A DNA stretch of 64,000 nucleotides from an uncultured Sulfitobacter sp. (GTDB lineage Bacteria > Pseudomonadota > Alphaproteobacteria > Rhodobacterales > Rhodobacteraceae): assembly GCA_947501805.1 (NCBI GenBank), contig CANMXJ010000019.1, forward strand, positions 1 to 64,000, read 5' to 3'. Below the pieces are notes generated by a model. The model did not search any database, was not told the DNA's origin, and saw only the letters and a program-made list of their open reading frames with translations. Below, piece after piece: positions 25,071-35,584 of the stretch (position 1 is the first letter of the stretch; each line of letters starts with the position of its first letter). A program made the translations under genes and the position numbers.

Positions 25071-26271
25071 ACGGGTTATCCTTACACTCAACTCTGGGTC
25101 TTCCTCGCTCAAGTTTGCGCTTTTTACTGCATCCCTTCAGCCAAAGCGGCTGTGGTCAGGGGAGATTGACCGCATCGGACTTACCGGCGGGCATTTTCAG
25201 CTGAGCGATGCCCGTAGCACCGTTGTCGTTGACGAATCTGGAAGGCTCGACAGTCACGAGGCGGCACTCACTCGCCTGCTCATGGCCATCGCAAGCCTGC
25301 CGGGATCGCTCGACCTCGTTGCTGTCGGACACCGAGTGGTTCATGGAGGGCCTGAATGTGACTGCCCCAAGGACGTCACGCCGGCCCTGTTGGCAAGGCT
25401 GCGTCGGCTCGCTCATCTTGCACCATTGCATATGCCGCCCAATCTTGCAGGGATTGACGCGGTGTTGGCAACACGGCCCGAAGTACCGCAAGTGGCCTGT
25501 TTCGATACGTCGTTTCACCATGATTTGCCCAGCCTGGCGCGGATGACCGCCCTGCCCCGAGCCTACGCCAAGGATGGCATCCGTAGGTACGGATTTCATG
25601 GCTTATCTTACGAATACATCATGGAAGCGTTGCGCGATGATGGCGTCGATGTGGATGCCGAGCGGATCATCGTTGCGCATCTGGGGAATGGCGCTTCGAT
25701 GGCTGCCATCCGCAACGGCAACCCGGTTGAGACAAGCATGGGCTTTTCGACAATTGCCGGTCTTCCGATGGGCACGCGTACCGGTGATATTGACCCCGGA
25801 ATCTTGCTGTTCCTGATGCAGGAAAAAGGCATGTCATCTGATGAAATAGCCACTCTGCTTTATGAACAAAGCGGGCTGCTGGGAATGTCGGGCCTCAGCC
25901 GGAACATGGAAGATCTACTGGACAGTCACAAAGAAGCTGCTGCAGAAACCGTCGCATATTTCTGCTATCAGGCGAGGCTACATCTGGCGCGTCTGACCGG
26001 TGCTTTAGGCGGGCTGGACCGCGTTGTTTTCACTGGCGGGATTGGCGAGAATTCCGATGAGATCCGCAGCAGGATTTGCGTCGGTCTCGGCTATCTGGGG
26101 GTCAACATCGACAGTGTGGCCAACAAGTCGGGCTGGACCAAGATATCAAAGCCAGACAGCAGGGTGATTGTTGAGGCACGCGCTACAGATGAAGAAAAGA
26201 TGATCGCGCGTCATGTGGCTGTAAAATTTCTGGCTAAACCGATGCCGCAAGCATCAGAAGTGGAGGCATGA
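25063..26271 (+). CDS. ackA: acetate kinase
   Basis: The 402-residue enzyme makes ATP from acetyl phosphate and ADP. Family motifs are complete: the N-terminal LTLNSGSSSLKF, the AHLGNGASM phosphate-binding segment near 205, GFSTIAGLPMGTRTGDIDPG near 228 and VFTGGIGENS near 322. I chose ATG at 25063 because GAGG lies upstream and the protein then starts at the conserved NSGSSS strand. The start overlaps the DUF2933-like stop. It works with the adjacent phosphotransacetylase in substrate-level phosphorylation when respiration is limited. Confidence 0.95.
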   Translation: MPERVILTLNSGSSSLKFALFTASLQPKRLWSGEIDRIGLTGGHFQLSDARSTVVVDESGRLDSHEAALTRLLMAIASLPGSLDLVAVGHRVVHGGPECDCPKDVTPALLARLRRLAHLAPLHMPPNLAGIDAVLATRPEVPQVACFDTSFHHDLPSLARMTALPRAYAKDGIRRYGFHGLSYEYIMEALRDDGVDVDAERIIVAHLGNGASMAAIRNGNPVETSMGFSTIAGLPMGTRTGDIDPGILLFLMQEKGMSSDEIATLLYEQSGLLGMSGLSRNMEDLLDSHKEAAAETVAYFCYQARLHLARLTGALGGLDRVVFTGGIGENSDEIRSRICVGLGYLGVNIDSVANKSGWTKISKPDSRVIVEARATDEEKMIARHVAVKFLAKPMPQASEVEA

Positions 26272-26274
26272 GCT

Positions 26275-27306
26275 GTGATTCAGCCCCCTGAAAAGCTGCA
26301 AGCCCTGATTGACCGCGCACACGATCTGCCACCGGTGCGCGTCGCTGTCGCCTGTGCCGCGCAATTGGTGGTTCTGGAAACAGTGCGTGATGCGACGTTG
26401 CTCGGTCTAGTCGCGCCGCGACTTGTAGGTGACCCAGACGCAATCCTCAGCCTCGGCCGCGATCTTGATTGGCAGATCGATCCGGATTGGATCATCCCCG
26501 CCACAACCGACAGCGAGGCCGCGTCCCTTGCCGTAACGATGGTGCGCCGGGGCGAGGTTGAGGTCCTGATGAAGGGCAATCTGCACACGGATGCTCTAAT
26601 GCGTGCCATATTGGACAGTGAAACCGGACTGCGCTTGGCTCATCACAGGTGCAGCCATATTTTTCTGCTCGATGTACCCAGCCATGATCGATTGATCGGT
26701 ATCACTGACGCTGCCATCAACATTACACCTGACCTGGTCGCAAAGGGCGAGATTTGTCAAAATGCGATTGATCTGTTTCATAAGCTTGGTGTTCACGCAC
26801 CACGTGTTGCCGTTCTATCTGCTTTCGAGACCGTCACAGATGCGATCCCGTCAACACTTGACGCCGCTGCACTGACACTGATGGCGCGGCGCGGTCAGAT
26901 TACGGGCGCGCAGGTGGATGGCCCGCTGGCCTTTGACAACGCAGTTTCGGTCGGAGCCGCGCGAGAAAAAGGCATCCTGTCAGAGGTCGCCGGAGTGGCG
27001 GATATCCTATTGGTGCCCGATCTGGTGTCGGGGAACATCCTCGCAAAGGCATTGGAGTATCTTGGTGGTGCAGTTGCCGCAGGAGTGGCACTAGGGCTGT
27101 CGGCCCCGGTTGTTCTGAAATCACGCGCCGATCCCGCAGTTGCACGACTGGCCTCACTGGCCGTGGCGGCGTTGATGCTGGACCACAGCAAAAAACAGAA
27201 TACCGAGGTCCCTAATGCCGAGGCAAGCCTAGCCGCCGCACCGCAACCTGAGCATGCCTGCTGCGCGCCGCAATCGACATTAGCTCTTGCGGAGGTAACA
27301 GAATGA
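26275..27306 (+). CDS. pta: phosphate acetyl/butyryltransferase (Pta-like)
   Basis: This 343-residue member of the PTA/PTB family transfers an acyl group between CoA and phosphate. It has the EVLMKGNLHTDALMRAIL segment near 85, SHIFLLDVP near 127 and ITDAAINITPD near 144, and a C-terminal substrate half with VSGNILAKALEYLGG near 247. No N-terminal DRTGG or MaoC domain is present, so it is the short form. Its tail extends past the family end with HACCAPQ, an odd cysteine pair. The start is GTG after GAGG, directly behind ackA, and its stop overlaps fabI. Confidence 0.9.
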   Translation: MIQPPEKLQALIDRAHDLPPVRVAVACAAQLVVLETVRDATLLGLVAPRLVGDPDAILSLGRDLDWQIDPDWIIPATTDSEAASLAVTMVRRGEVEVLMKGNLHTDALMRAILDSETGLRLAHHRCSHIFLLDVPSHDRLIGITDAAINITPDLVAKGEICQNAIDLFHKLGVHAPRVAVLSAFETVTDAIPSTLDAAALTLMARRGQITGAQVDGPLAFDNAVSVGAAREKGILSEVAGVADILLVPDLVSGNILAKALEYLGGAVAAGVALGLSAPVVLKSRADPAVARLASLAVAALMLDHSKKQNTEVPNAEASLAAAPQPEHACCAPQSTLALAEVTE

Positions 27307-28109
27307 ACAGTCCTACCCTTGATCCGGTTCGGTTGCTGGACATGACTGACAAGAAAGGCCTGATTGTTGGTGTTGCCAATGAACATAGTCTGGCCTGGGC
27401 CGCCGCACGCAATTGTGATGCAGCAGGCGCTGATCTTGCGCTGACCTATCTCAGTGACAAGGCGCGGCCTTTCGTTGAACCGTTGGCACAGTCAATTTCC
27501 GCGCCTCTCTTAATGCCCTGCGATGTGGCGCGTGAAGGGGAGTTGGAAACGGTCTTTGCCAAAATCAACGAGACTTGGGGCAAGCTCGATTTTCTGGTGC
27601 ATGCCATTGCTTGGGCACCAGCGGCTGATCTGCACGGGAGATTGACGGATTGTTCCGCCGAAGGCTTTGCACAGGCGATGCAGGTGTCATGCCATTCTTT
27701 CATCCGGATGGCAAAACTGGCCGAACCGTTGATGCATCAGGGCGGCAGCCTGACGACGCTTACCTTTATTGGCGCGGAAAGAGTTGTGGATCACTACAGT
27801 CTGATGGGTCCGGTTAAGGCAGCACTTGAGACTACCGTGCGCTATCTGGCCCATGAGCTTGGCCCGATAGGCATCCGTGTCAACGCGATCTCTGCGGGCG
27901 CAATCAAGACGCGCGCGGCTTCTGGAAACGAACATTTCGACGAACTGATCCACGAGACTGAAACCAAATCACCGCTGCGCCGCACGGTCACCGCTGACGA
28001 GGTGGGGCGCGCTGCTCTGTTGCTGGCCAGCGACCACACAACTGCCATCACTGGTGAAATCCTGCATGTCGATGCCGGGTTTCATATCGATGGCATGGTT
28101 TTTCACTGA
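27303..28109 (+). CDS. fabI: enoyl-ACP reductase FabI (accessory copy)
   Basis: The 268-residue short-chain dehydrogenase has FabI-specific features: the nucleotide-binding [11 protein letters not shown] near 23, AIAWAP near 100 and a catalytic Y-x6-K (YSLMGPVK) near 163. It reduces enoyl-ACP with NADH in fatty-acid synthesis. It is encoded with ackA and pta (ATGA overlap with pta) rather than with fatty-acid genes. A second copy tied to an anaerobic acetate operon suggests a role in redox balance or membrane adaptation; that is inferred. Confidence 0.9.
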   Translation: MNSPTLDPVRLLDMTDKKGLIVGVANEHSLAWAAARNCDAAGADLALTYLSDKARPFVEPLAQSISAPLLMPCDVAREGELETVFAKINETWGKLDFLVHAIAWAPAADLHGRLTDCSAEGFAQAMQVSCHSFIRMAKLAEPLMHQGGSLTTLTFIGAERVVDHYSLMGPVKAALETTVRYLAHELGPIGIRVNAISAGAIKTRAASGNEHFDELIHETETKSPLRRTVTADEVGRAALLLASDHTTAITGEILHVDAGFHIDGMVFH

Positions 28110-28159
28110 ATTTCGCCCAGCACTACGGTGCGCAAGGCCGACACGAAAAGGAACACAAG

Positions 28160-30559
28160 ATGAATGTTACTAAAGATGGAATTAGAAAAGCAACAGGTGA
28201 TAGTGAAAACTTCGATACCGTGCCCGAAGGGTTCTCGGGCACGGTCTACACCTGTTCGATGCACCCCGAGGTCCGCAGCACCGAAGAAGGGTCCTGCCCG
28301 AAATGTGGGATGTTTTTGACACCAGAAAGCGAAGGTCACGATCATGACCATTCCGGTCACAACCACGGGCACGACCACGCCAGTGCGACTGTCGCTGAAA
28401 AGGGCCACGAATACGACACCGTGCCAGCAGACTTTGGCGGTACGATCTATACCTGCCCGATGCACGCGAAAGTGCGCCACCCCGGTCCTGGTTCCTGCCC
28501 AATCTGCGGCATGGGGTTGGAGCCAGAAACAATCAGCCTTGAAGACGAGGGCCCAAACCCCGAGCTAGTCGACTTTACGCATCGGTTCTGGGTCGGAGCC
28601 GTTCTGACGGTGCCCCTACTTGTTTTGGCGATGGGACCATTCGTCGGCTTTACGTATTTTATGGAGTTGTTGGGAGAACGCACGTCGCTCTGGTTTGAGC
28701 TCGCGCTCGCAACACCGGTGATCCTTTGGTCGGGTTGGCCGTTCTTCGTACGGGGCCTGGAGTCTTTCCGAACAATGAACCTGAACATGTTCAGCCTCAT
28801 CTCGATGGGTGTGGGTGCCGCCTATGTTTTCAGTATCGTTGCGGTGATTGCGCCGCAGATATTTCCCGATGGGTTTCGGGATGAGAACGGCAACGTCGGC
28901 GTCTATTTCGAGGCTGCAGCGGTCATCGTCACTCTGGTCCTATTGGGGCAAGTGATGGAATTGCGTGCTCGGGAAGGGACCGGTAAAGCGATCCGTGCAT
29001 TGCTGGACATGGCCGCCAAAACCGCGCTGGTGATCCGCCCCGATGGCACCGAAGAAGAAATCGAGCTGGATCAAGTGCAATTGGGAGATCACGTTCGTGT
29101 GCGTCCGGGTGATAAAGTTCCCGTTGACGGAGTGGTCTTGGAAGGCCGCTCTTCGGTAGATGAATCCATGATTTCGGGCGAACCTGTGCCGGTCGAAAAA
29201 GTGGCGGGTGAACCTGTCACCGGGGCCACGATTAACGGCACCGGAAGTCTTGTGATCGAGGCGACCCGCATTGGGGCTGACACGATGCTCAGCCAGATTG
29301 TGCAGATGGTTGCGAACGCGCAGCGCAGCCGTGCGCCGATCCAGAAGTACGCTGATCAGGTTGCGGGCATGTTCGTGCCTGTGGTCATCGCCATAGCTAT
29401 TGCGTCGTTCATCATCTGGTCGATCTGGGGACCAGACCCTGCCATGGCCTACGGGCTTGTGTCGGCTGTTGCCGTCCTGATCATCGCTTGTCCCTGCGCG
29501 CTTGGTCTTGCCACGCCCATGTCGATCATGACCGCGACCGGCACCGGAGCGCAAATGGGCGTTTTGATCAAGAACGCGGAGTCATTGGAACGGTTTGAGA
29601 AGGTCGACACACTTATCGTCGACAAAACCGGCACCTTGACAGAAGGCAAGCCAAAGCTGGTCGCGGTTATGCCAGAAGACGGTCACGACGAAGCCGAAGT
29701 CCTGCGCCTTGCCGCCTCGCTGGAGCGCGGATCAGAGCATCCGCTGGCCGAAGCCATCGTGCGCGGTGCCGAAGAACGCGGCATCGAGTTTGCCAAGGCG
29801 GAAGATTTCGAAGCGGTGACGGGCAAGGGCGTCAAAGGCATCGTCGATGGAAAATCCGTTGCGTTGGGCAATGCGGCTCTGATCAAAGACTTGGGGCTAG
29901 ACAGTGGACCGCTGGTCGACACCGCCAATGCGCGACGCGATGAGGGTGAGACGGTGATGTTCATCGTGCTGGACGGTGCCATCGCTGGGCTGGTCAGCGT
30001 TGCCGATCCAATCAAGGAAACCACGCCAGCTGCGCTCAAAGCGCTGCACGAGCTGGGGTTTCGCATCATCATGGCAACCGGAGACAATGAGCGTACAGCG
30101 CAGGCTGTTGCCAGTCGTCTGGGCATCGACGAAATCCGCGCTGACGTCTTGCCCGAAGACAAGGCCCGCATCATTCGTGAATTGCAAGCAGAGGGCAAAA
30201 AGGTGGCTATGGCCGGAGATGGCGTGAACGACGCCCCCGCCCTTGCACAAGCGGACGTGGGCATTGCGATGGGTACAGGTGCGGATGTGGCGATCGAAAG
30301 CGCCGGTTTTACTCTGGTCAAAGGCAACCTCGACGGCATCGTCCGCGCGCGCAAGCTGAGCCACGCGACGATGCGAAATATTCGCCAAAACCTGTTCTTT
30401 GCACTGATCTACAACTCCGCCGGAGTGCCGATTGCGGCGGGTATTCTTTATCCGTTCCTCGGCATCCTGATCGGACCAATTTTTGCTGCCTTCGCGATGA
30501 GCGCCTCGTCCTTGTCGGTGGTTTTAAACGCATTGCGATTGAAACGGCTGAAGTTCTGA
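28160..30559 (+). CDS. copA: Cu+-translocating P-type ATPase with two heavy-metal-binding domains
   Basis: The 799-residue P1B-ATPase exports copper from the cytoplasm. The N-terminus lacks an HMA domain. Instead it has two HMBD modules with the CxMHP...CPxCGM pattern (about 31-53 and 95-118) flanking a histidine-rich stretch. The transmembrane metal motif [10 protein letters not shown], phosphorylation site [13 protein letters not shown] and [10 protein letters not shown] motifs are all present. The last helices contain YNSAGVP and MSASS, the Cu+ (P1B-1) signature. It follows the fabI gene by 50 bases with AAAAGGAACACAAG before ATG and is followed by nirK. The same HMBD type occurs in the complex-I-like fusion at 48547-50508. 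Confidence 0.93.
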   Translation: MNVTKDGIRKATGDSENFDTVPEGFSGTVYTCSMHPEVRSTEEGSCPKCGMFLTPESEGHDHDHSGHNHGHDHASATVAEKGHEYDTVPADFGGTIYTCPMHAKVRHPGPGSCPICGMGLEPETISLEDEGPNPELVDFTHRFWVGAVLTVPLLVLAMGPFVGFTYFMELLGERTSLWFELALATPVILWSGWPFFVRGLESFRTMNLNMFSLISMGVGAAYVFSIVAVIAPQIFPDGFRDENGNVGVYFEAAAVIVTLVLLGQVMELRAREGTGKAIRALLDMAAKTALVIRPDGTEEEIELDQVQLGDHVRVRPGDKVPVDGVVLEGRSSVDESMISGEPVPVEKVAGEPVTGATINGTGSLVIEATRIGADTMLSQIVQMVANAQRSRAPIQKYADQVAGMFVPVVIAIAIASFIIWSIWGPDPAMAYGLVSAVAVLIIACPCALGLATPMSIMTATGTGAQMGVLIKNAESLERFEKVDTLIVDKTGTLTEGKPKLVAVMPEDGHDEAEVLRLAASLERGSEHPLAEAIVRGAEERGIEFAKAEDFEAVTGKGVKGIVDGKSVALGNAALIKDLGLDSGPLVDTANARRDEGETVMFIVLDGAIAGLVSVADPIKETTPAALKALHELGFRIIMATGDNERTAQAVASRLGIDEIRADVLPEDKARIIRELQAEGKKVAMAGDGVNDAPALAQADVGIAMGTGADVAIESAGFTLVKGNLDGIVRARKLSHATMRNIRQNLFFALIYNSAGVPIAAGILYPFLGILIGPIFAAFAMSASSLSVVLNALRLKRLKF

Positions 30560-30602
30560 AAAGGGTCTGAAATTACCTCGAGAAAGTCATGTAAAATTGC
30601 TT

Positions 30603-30643
30603 CCTCCTGATCAGGTGCAAACTTTTGAGAGCCGATCAGGAGG
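30603..30643 (+). promoter_or_regulatory. perfect 10-bp inverted repeat upstream of nirK
   Basis: CCTCCTGATC (30603-30612) and GATCAGGAGG (30634-30643) are perfect arms separated by 21 bases, placed between copA and nirK. It could be an operator or leader structure for nirK. No T-run follows, and no FNR/NnrR-type TTGAT-N4-ATCAA box was seen nearby. Confidence 0.5.
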
Positions 30644-30684
30644 ACCTCGCAAAGGCAACACAAGCAGTGAAGGGAGACATTCGC

Positions 30685-31866
30685 ATGTCACACAAAGAAA
30701 CTGAAGATAAGAAGCTTACTGAAAACGGAACAAATCAAGCCGTACACCAACATCCGGGTTCTGCACTAAGCCGCCGGAACCTGCTTGTCGGCACGGCAGG
30801 CGTGACAGTCGGAACCGTGATTGGAACATCGGCTGCCATCGCGCAAACAGATCCAGCAGGCACCGCCTCACATGGTCGCCCTTCCGCCAGCCTAGGCAAT
30901 CGTATCTACAGCGCAAACCCGGATCATCCCGGCTTGGCAGACGTTAGCGAAAACCCTGCGAACGTGCCGTCCGCGATCACCCGCACCGAACCAACAACTG
31001 TGCGCATTGATCTAGAGACTATCGAGGTCGAGGCTCATCTGGACGGTGACACACGCTACCGGTTCTGGACGTATAATGGCACCGTTCCCGGACCGTTTCA
31101 GCGCGTTCGCGTCGGCGACACGGTCGAAGTGTATCTTAAGAACAATGAAGACAGCTGGTACGCCCACAATGTCGATTTTCACGCGGTCACTGGCCCTGGT
31201 GGCGGCGCGTCACTGGGTGCGCCCGGGCCTGGAGAAAGCTACAGCTTCAAGTTCAAGGCACTGAATTCAGGTCTTTATGTCTACCACTGCGCAGTCTCGC
31301 CCGTCGCCCAGCATATCAGCAACGGCATGTACGGGATGATCCTTGTCGAACCTGAAGAAGGGATGACTCCTGTCGATCGTGAATTCTATGTCATGCAGGG
31401 CGAAATCTACACTGAGGAACGGTTCGGCACCAGTGGTCTGCTGAACGAAAGCTATGACAAACTGATCGATGAACGTGCAGAATATCTAGTATTTAACGGA
31501 CACGTTGGCGCTTTGACCGACCACTATCCGTTGCAGGCCAAAGTCGGTGAGACAGTGCGCATCTACTTTGGCGTAGGTGGGCCGAACTACACGTCCGCAT
31601 TCCACGTAATCGGCGAGATTTTCGACAAAGCATACTTGCACGGCTCCCTTGTCAGTCCCCCGCTCGAAAGCGTCCAGACTATTCTGGTGGCACCGGGAGG
31701 ATCAGGAATCGTTGAATTCAAGTGCGAGGTACCCGGCCGTTTTGTGCTTGTCGATCACGCACTGTCACGGGCTGAACGCGGTCTTGCCGGATATCTTTTT
31801 GTAGAGGGCGATGAAGCCCCCGACATATTCACCTCACTTGACGAGCCACCTGCTTCGGACGGGTAG
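30685..31866 (+). CDS. nirK: copper-containing nitrite reductase (NirK)
   Basis: The 393-residue two-cupredoxin enzyme reduces nitrite to nitric oxide in the periplasm. It has a Tat signal (SRRNLLVGTAG near 28). Catalytic and copper ligands are visible: the Asp-His pair in HNVDFHAVTGPGG near 158, the type-1 site with VYHCAVSP and HISNGMYG, and later type-2 histidines in FHVIGEIFD and VDHAL. Later elements differ slightly from the commonest forms. I chose ATG at 30685 with GGGAGA upstream. It sits directly after the Cu+ ATPase, fitting copper supply or denitrification at low oxygen. Confidence 0.9.
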   Translation: MSHKETEDKKLTENGTNQAVHQHPGSALSRRNLLVGTAGVTVGTVIGTSAAIAQTDPAGTASHGRPSASLGNRIYSANPDHPGLADVSENPANVPSAITRTEPTTVRIDLETIEVEAHLDGDTRYRFWTYNGTVPGPFQRVRVGDTVEVYLKNNEDSWYAHNVDFHAVTGPGGGASLGAPGPGESYSFKFKALNSGLYVYHCAVSPVAQHISNGMYGMILVEPEEGMTPVDREFYVMQGEIYTEERFGTSGLLNESYDKLIDERAEYLVFNGHVGALTDHYPLQAKVGETVRIYFGVGGPNYTSAFHVIGEIFDKAYLHGSLVSPPLESVQTILVAPGGSGIVEFKCEVPGRFVLVDHALSRAERGLAGYLFVEGDEAPDIFTSLDEPPASDG

Positions 31867-31956
31867 CGCTGAAATTGATTTGCGTCCGCTAGCTGAATGC
31901 GGTCGGCGCAATAGGACTGCAAGAACTTCGCACAAAAAAACACAGAGGACGCTTCC

Positions 31957-32208
31957 ATGGATTTAGATAAAAACGACCATTCAGATCAACCATCAGAACC
32001 ATCTACAGCACCTTCCTTCTGGAAGTCTCGCTTCGGAATAAGCTTGATTATTTCGCTAGGAATTGCCGCCCTGCTACTGGGGTTCGAGCACCGGGTTCAT
32101 ATCTTTGCGGGTAATGGGTTTCTGGGCCTGCTGCTGTTGGCATGCGTTGTGATGCACTTTTTCATGCACGGTGGTCACGGCGGGCATGGGGGTGGTGACA
32201 AGTCATGA
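31957..32208 (+). CDS. DUF2933 family small membrane protein
   Basis: The 83-residue protein has two predicted helices (FGISLIISLGIAALLLGFEH and NGFLGLLLLACVVMHFFM) and a histidine/glycine-rich end (HGGHGGHGGGDKS). This is the DUF2933 layout, common beside copper genes. A metal-buffering role is suggested by the tail but unproven. AGAGGACGCTTCC precedes the ATG. The stop overlaps the next gene (ATGA). Confidence 0.75.
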   Translation: MDLDKNDHSDQPSEPSTAPSFWKSRFGISLIISLGIAALLLGFEHRVHIFAGNGFLGLLLLACVVMHFFMHGGHGGHGGGDKS

Positions 32209-32855
32209 CTGATGCATCCGGCTATGGCCTCTGGTTCTTCGCCCTGTTGAACGCAGCAATCTTTATCATGTTTGCGTTTAGTTTTTTCAAACCAAAGACA
32301 CCGCGCGACTGGCGCAGCTTCGGTGCCTTCAGTGCTTTTCTGGTTGCGCTTTTCGCCGAAATGTATGGGTTTCCGCTTACGATCTACCTGTTGTCCGGCT
32401 GGTTGCAAACGACCTATCCGGGCATCGATTGGTTCTCGCACGACGCGGGCCACTTGCCGGAAATGATGTTCGGCTGGAAAACAAATCCCCATTTTGGTCC
32501 TTTCCACATGATCAGCTTTATTCTGATTGGTCTTGGATTCTGGATGATCTCCACGGCGTGGCAGGTTCTCTATCAAGCCCAACGTAGTGGCACTTTAGCG
32601 ACCACCGGTCCCTATGCGCGCGTGCGTCATCCCCAGTATGTGGGCTTTGTTCTGGTTCTGACGGGCTTCCTGTTTCAGTGGCCGACCCTGCTGACACTGG
32701 CAATGTATCCAGTGCTGCTCTGGATGTACGTGCGACTTGCCCGCGCTGAAGAACGCGAAACCCGTGAAACTTTTGGCGCGCAGTTTGATGCGTGTGCGGC
32801 CCGCGTACCGGCCTTCATCCCGTCGCTGAGCGAAACGCCAAAAGTAACGCAATAA
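32205..32855 (+). CDS. isoprenylcysteine methyltransferase-like (PEMT/ICMT) membrane protein
   Basis: This 216-residue protein has about five membrane helices and a C-terminal ICMT/phospholipid-methyltransferase core: the GPYARVRHPQYVGFVL motif near 136 and the RLARAEERETRETFG motif near 187. These bind SAM and the catalytic core in this family. The bacterial substrates are mostly unknown; lipids or small thiols have been proposed. It is coupled to the DUF2933 gene, a pairing often seen in metal-resistance clusters. Confidence 0.8.
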   Translation: MTDASGYGLWFFALLNAAIFIMFAFSFFKPKTPRDWRSFGAFSAFLVALFAEMYGFPLTIYLLSGWLQTTYPGIDWFSHDAGHLPEMMFGWKTNPHFGPFHMISFILIGLGFWMISTAWQVLYQAQRSGTLATTGPYARVRHPQYVGFVLVLTGFLFQWPTLLTLAMYPVLLWMYVRLARAEERETRETFGAQFDACAARVPAFIPSLSETPKVTQ

Positions 32856-32873
32856 CTAGAAGGGAGTGACACT

Positions 32874-34322
32874 ATGGCCAACCAGTCCGATAACTCTGAA
32901 CCGAGCGCCGATGGCATGGCATCATGGTTTCCGACCGCCTACACGATCCTGTTTGCACTGATCATAATTGTCGCTGCTCTGACATGGATCATTCCAGCGG
33001 GGCAATATGACAGGGCGATGAACGATGAGGTGGGGCGCGAGATCGCCGTGCCCGGAACTTATCAGACGGTCGATGCCAATCCGCAGGGATTTATCGAGGT
33101 CATGCTGGCACCTGTAGCGGGATTTTACAATCCTGACAGCTATGCGGCCAATGCCATTGACGTGGCGCTGTTTGTTTTGTTGCTGGGTGGGTTTTTGGGC
33201 GTGGTCAACGCCACAAAATCCATCGACACCGGCATTCAAACCGCGATGGGGCGTATGAAGGGGCGGGAGATATGGATAATCCCAATTCTGATGTCGCTCT
33301 TTGCGTTGGGCGGCACGACCTACGGCATGGCCGAAGAAACGCTGGCCTTCTATGCGCTGTTGATACCGGTTGTCATCGCTGCGGGCTTTGACGCGCTCAC
33401 CGGTATTGCGATCATCCTGATCGGTGCGGGAATTGGCACGCTTGGGTCAACCATAAATCCGTTCGCAACAGTCATCGCATCTAACGCCGCAGGAATTCCG
33501 TTTACGGAAGGTTTGGCGCTGCGTCTGTTCATTCTGATCGGTGGTTTGGCGATCAGCATCGCCTATGTGATGCGCTATGCATCACGGGTCAAGGCAGATC
33601 CGACCCGGTCTGTCGTGGCAACGCAGCGTGAGGCACACCGCCAAATATTTCTGGGCGATGCGGATGCCGAATTCTTAGAGCCAAAGCTGACCGGCACGCA
33701 AAAACTGGTACTGCTGCTGTTCTTTGCGACCTTCGCCGTAATGATCTGGGGTGTGTCCAGTCAAGGCTGGTGGATGGCGCGGATGGGCGCGCTTTTCTTT
33801 GGCATGGCTATCGTCGTTGGCCTTGTCGCGCGGATGGGCGAAAAAAAACTGACTTCAGCCTTTGTCGAGGGAGCCAAGGATCTTCTTGGCGTGGCGCTGG
33901 TGATCGGGCTGGCCCGCGGCATTGTCGTGATCATGGAACAGGGCCTGATCGCGGACACTATTCTCAACAGTGCCGCCGACACGTTGGGCGGCCTGTCTGA
34001 GATCGCCTTCATCAACCTGATGCTCTGGATCGAGATCGGGATGAGCTTTCTTGTACCGTCCTCATCTGGGCTTGCAGTTTTGTCGATGCCGATCCTGGCC
34101 CCATTGGGGGATTTCGCCAGCGTCAGCCGCGATCTGGTCGTGACTGCCTACCAATCCGCAAGCGGGCTGGTGAACCTGATCACACCGACCTCGGCCGTTG
34201 TGATTGGTGGTCTGGCCATCGGGCGCGTTTCGTTCGATCGCTGGCTAATGTTCATCTGGCCGCTTCTGCTGATCCTGACCCTTTTTGTCATGGCGGCGCT
34301 CAGCGTTGCCGTGATCCTGTAA
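32874..34322 (+). CDS. YfcC-family transporter, probable arginine/ornithine exchanger
   Basis: The 482-residue protein has about twelve membrane helices and resembles YfcC/DcuC-type carriers, with [21 protein letters not shown] near 142 and a late [17 protein letters not shown] near 383. It sits immediately before arcA-arcB-arcC, where an arginine:ornithine antiporter is expected. Substrate assignment rests on that position. GAAGGGAGTGACACT precedes the ATG. Confidence 0.8.
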   Translation: MANQSDNSEPSADGMASWFPTAYTILFALIIIVAALTWIIPAGQYDRAMNDEVGREIAVPGTYQTVDANPQGFIEVMLAPVAGFYNPDSYAANAIDVALFVLLLGGFLGVVNATKSIDTGIQTAMGRMKGREIWIIPILMSLFALGGTTYGMAEETLAFYALLIPVVIAAGFDALTGIAIILIGAGIGTLGSTINPFATVIASNAAGIPFTEGLALRLFILIGGLAISIAYVMRYASRVKADPTRSVVATQREAHRQIFLGDADAEFLEPKLTGTQKLVLLLFFATFAVMIWGVSSQGWWMARMGALFFGMAIVVGLVARMGEKKLTSAFVEGAKDLLGVALVIGLARGIVVIMEQGLIADTILNSAADTLGGLSEIAFINLMLWIEIGMSFLVPSSSGLAVLSMPILAPLGDFASVSRDLVVTAYQSASGLVNLITPTSAVVIGGLAIGRVSFDRWLMFIWPLLLILTLFVMAALSVAVIL

Positions 34323-34339
34323 ATCAACGGAGAATTACA

Positions 34340-35569
34340 ATGACTGACCACGCTCTTGGCGTACATTCTGAAACTGGTGAACTGCGGCAAGTGATTGTCT
34401 CGCCACCGGGTCTCGCCCACAGACGCCTCACACCGGACAACCGCGAGGAGCTGCTGTTTGACGATGTGTTCTGGGTCAAGCAGGCTATTAAGGATCACGG
34501 CGTCTTCGCAGACATCATGCGCGGCGAAGGGATCGAGGTGCTGGACGCAATGACCTTGCTGGCCGAAACGCTGGACTTGCCCGATGCGCGCGCCTGGGTT
34601 TTGGACCATCGCATCACCCGCAACGATGTGGGTGTCGGGATGCGCGATGATCTGCGCGCATGGATGGAGGAATTGCCGGGCAGCAATTTGGCGCAGTTCC
34701 TCGTTGGCGGGGTTACAGTTGGCGATCTCCCTTTCACCCCATCCGGCATGTTTGGCAGCTACCTTGGCCACCACGGCTTTGTTCTGCCGCCGTTGCCTAA
34801 TTTTATTTTTACGCGGGATAACTCCGCTTGGGTTTATGGAGGTGTGACCCTTAACCCGATGCATTTTGCTGCGCGGCGTCCCGAAACGCTACTCCTGGGT
34901 GCAGTCTATCGCTTCCACCCACAATTCGCCGGCAAGGCACGGGTGTTGTTTGGGGATCCGACGCAGGAATTTGGCGCTGCAACGCTAGAGGGTGGCGACA
35001 TCATGCCAATCGGCCACGGTGTGGTCATGGTAGGAATGGGCGAGAGATCAACGCCCCAGGCGGTCGGACAGCTGGCTGAAGCCCTGTTCGCTGGAGGCGA
35101 TGTACACCGCATCATTGCCTGTCAGATGCCCAGTTCACGGGCCGCGATGCATCTCGATACCGTATTCACCCACTGCGGCGGCGATGTCGTGACCACCTAT
35201 CAGGAAGTGGCCGACGCAATCACATGTTACGACCTGCGTCCCGGTGCGGGCAAGGCACCGCTCGATATTCGCCGTGACGCACGTCACCTGTTTGAAATCA
35301 CCGCAGAGATTCTGGGCCACAAGAAGCTGCATCTGGTCCCCACCGGCGGTTCGGACGCTGCAGAGCAATCCCGCGAACAGTGGAATGACGGCAACAACGT
35401 GCTGGCGCTGCGACCCGGTGTCGTCATCGGCTATGACCGAAACGACGACACAAACGCGGCCCTGAAGGACGCCGGTATCGACGTGCGGGCCATACCCGGT
35501 GCCGAACTTGGCCGTGGACGTGGTGGCAGCCATTGCATGAGCTGCCCAACCATCCGCGACGCAATCTGA
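34340..35569 (+). CDS. arcA: arginine deiminase
   Basis: The 409-residue enzyme converts arginine to citrulline and ammonia, the first step of the arginine deiminase pathway. Conserved elements are ELLFDDVFW near 33, [12 protein letters not shown] near 155, the HLDTVFTH segment near 271 and the catalytic cysteine in GGSHCMSCP near 397. It is preceded by GGAG. With arcB and arcC it gives one ATP per arginine in anoxic conditions and also produces ammonia that resists acid. Confidence 0.95.
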   Translation: MTDHALGVHSETGELRQVIVSPPGLAHRRLTPDNREELLFDDVFWVKQAIKDHGVFADIMRGEGIEVLDAMTLLAETLDLPDARAWVLDHRITRNDVGVGMRDDLRAWMEELPGSNLAQFLVGGVTVGDLPFTPSGMFGSYLGHHGFVLPPLPNFIFTRDNSAWVYGGVTLNPMHFAARRPETLLLGAVYRFHPQFAGKARVLFGDPTQEFGAATLEGGDIMPIGHGVVMVGMGERSTPQAVGQLAEALFAGGDVHRIIACQMPSSRAAMHLDTVFTHCGGDVVTTYQEVADAITCYDLRPGAGKAPLDIRRDARHLFEITAEILGHKKLHLVPTGGSDAAEQSREQWNDGNNVLALRPGVVIGYDRNDDTNAALKDAGIDVRAIPGAELGRGRGGSHCMSCPTIRDAI

Positions 35570-35584
35570 AAAAGGAAATTTCAA

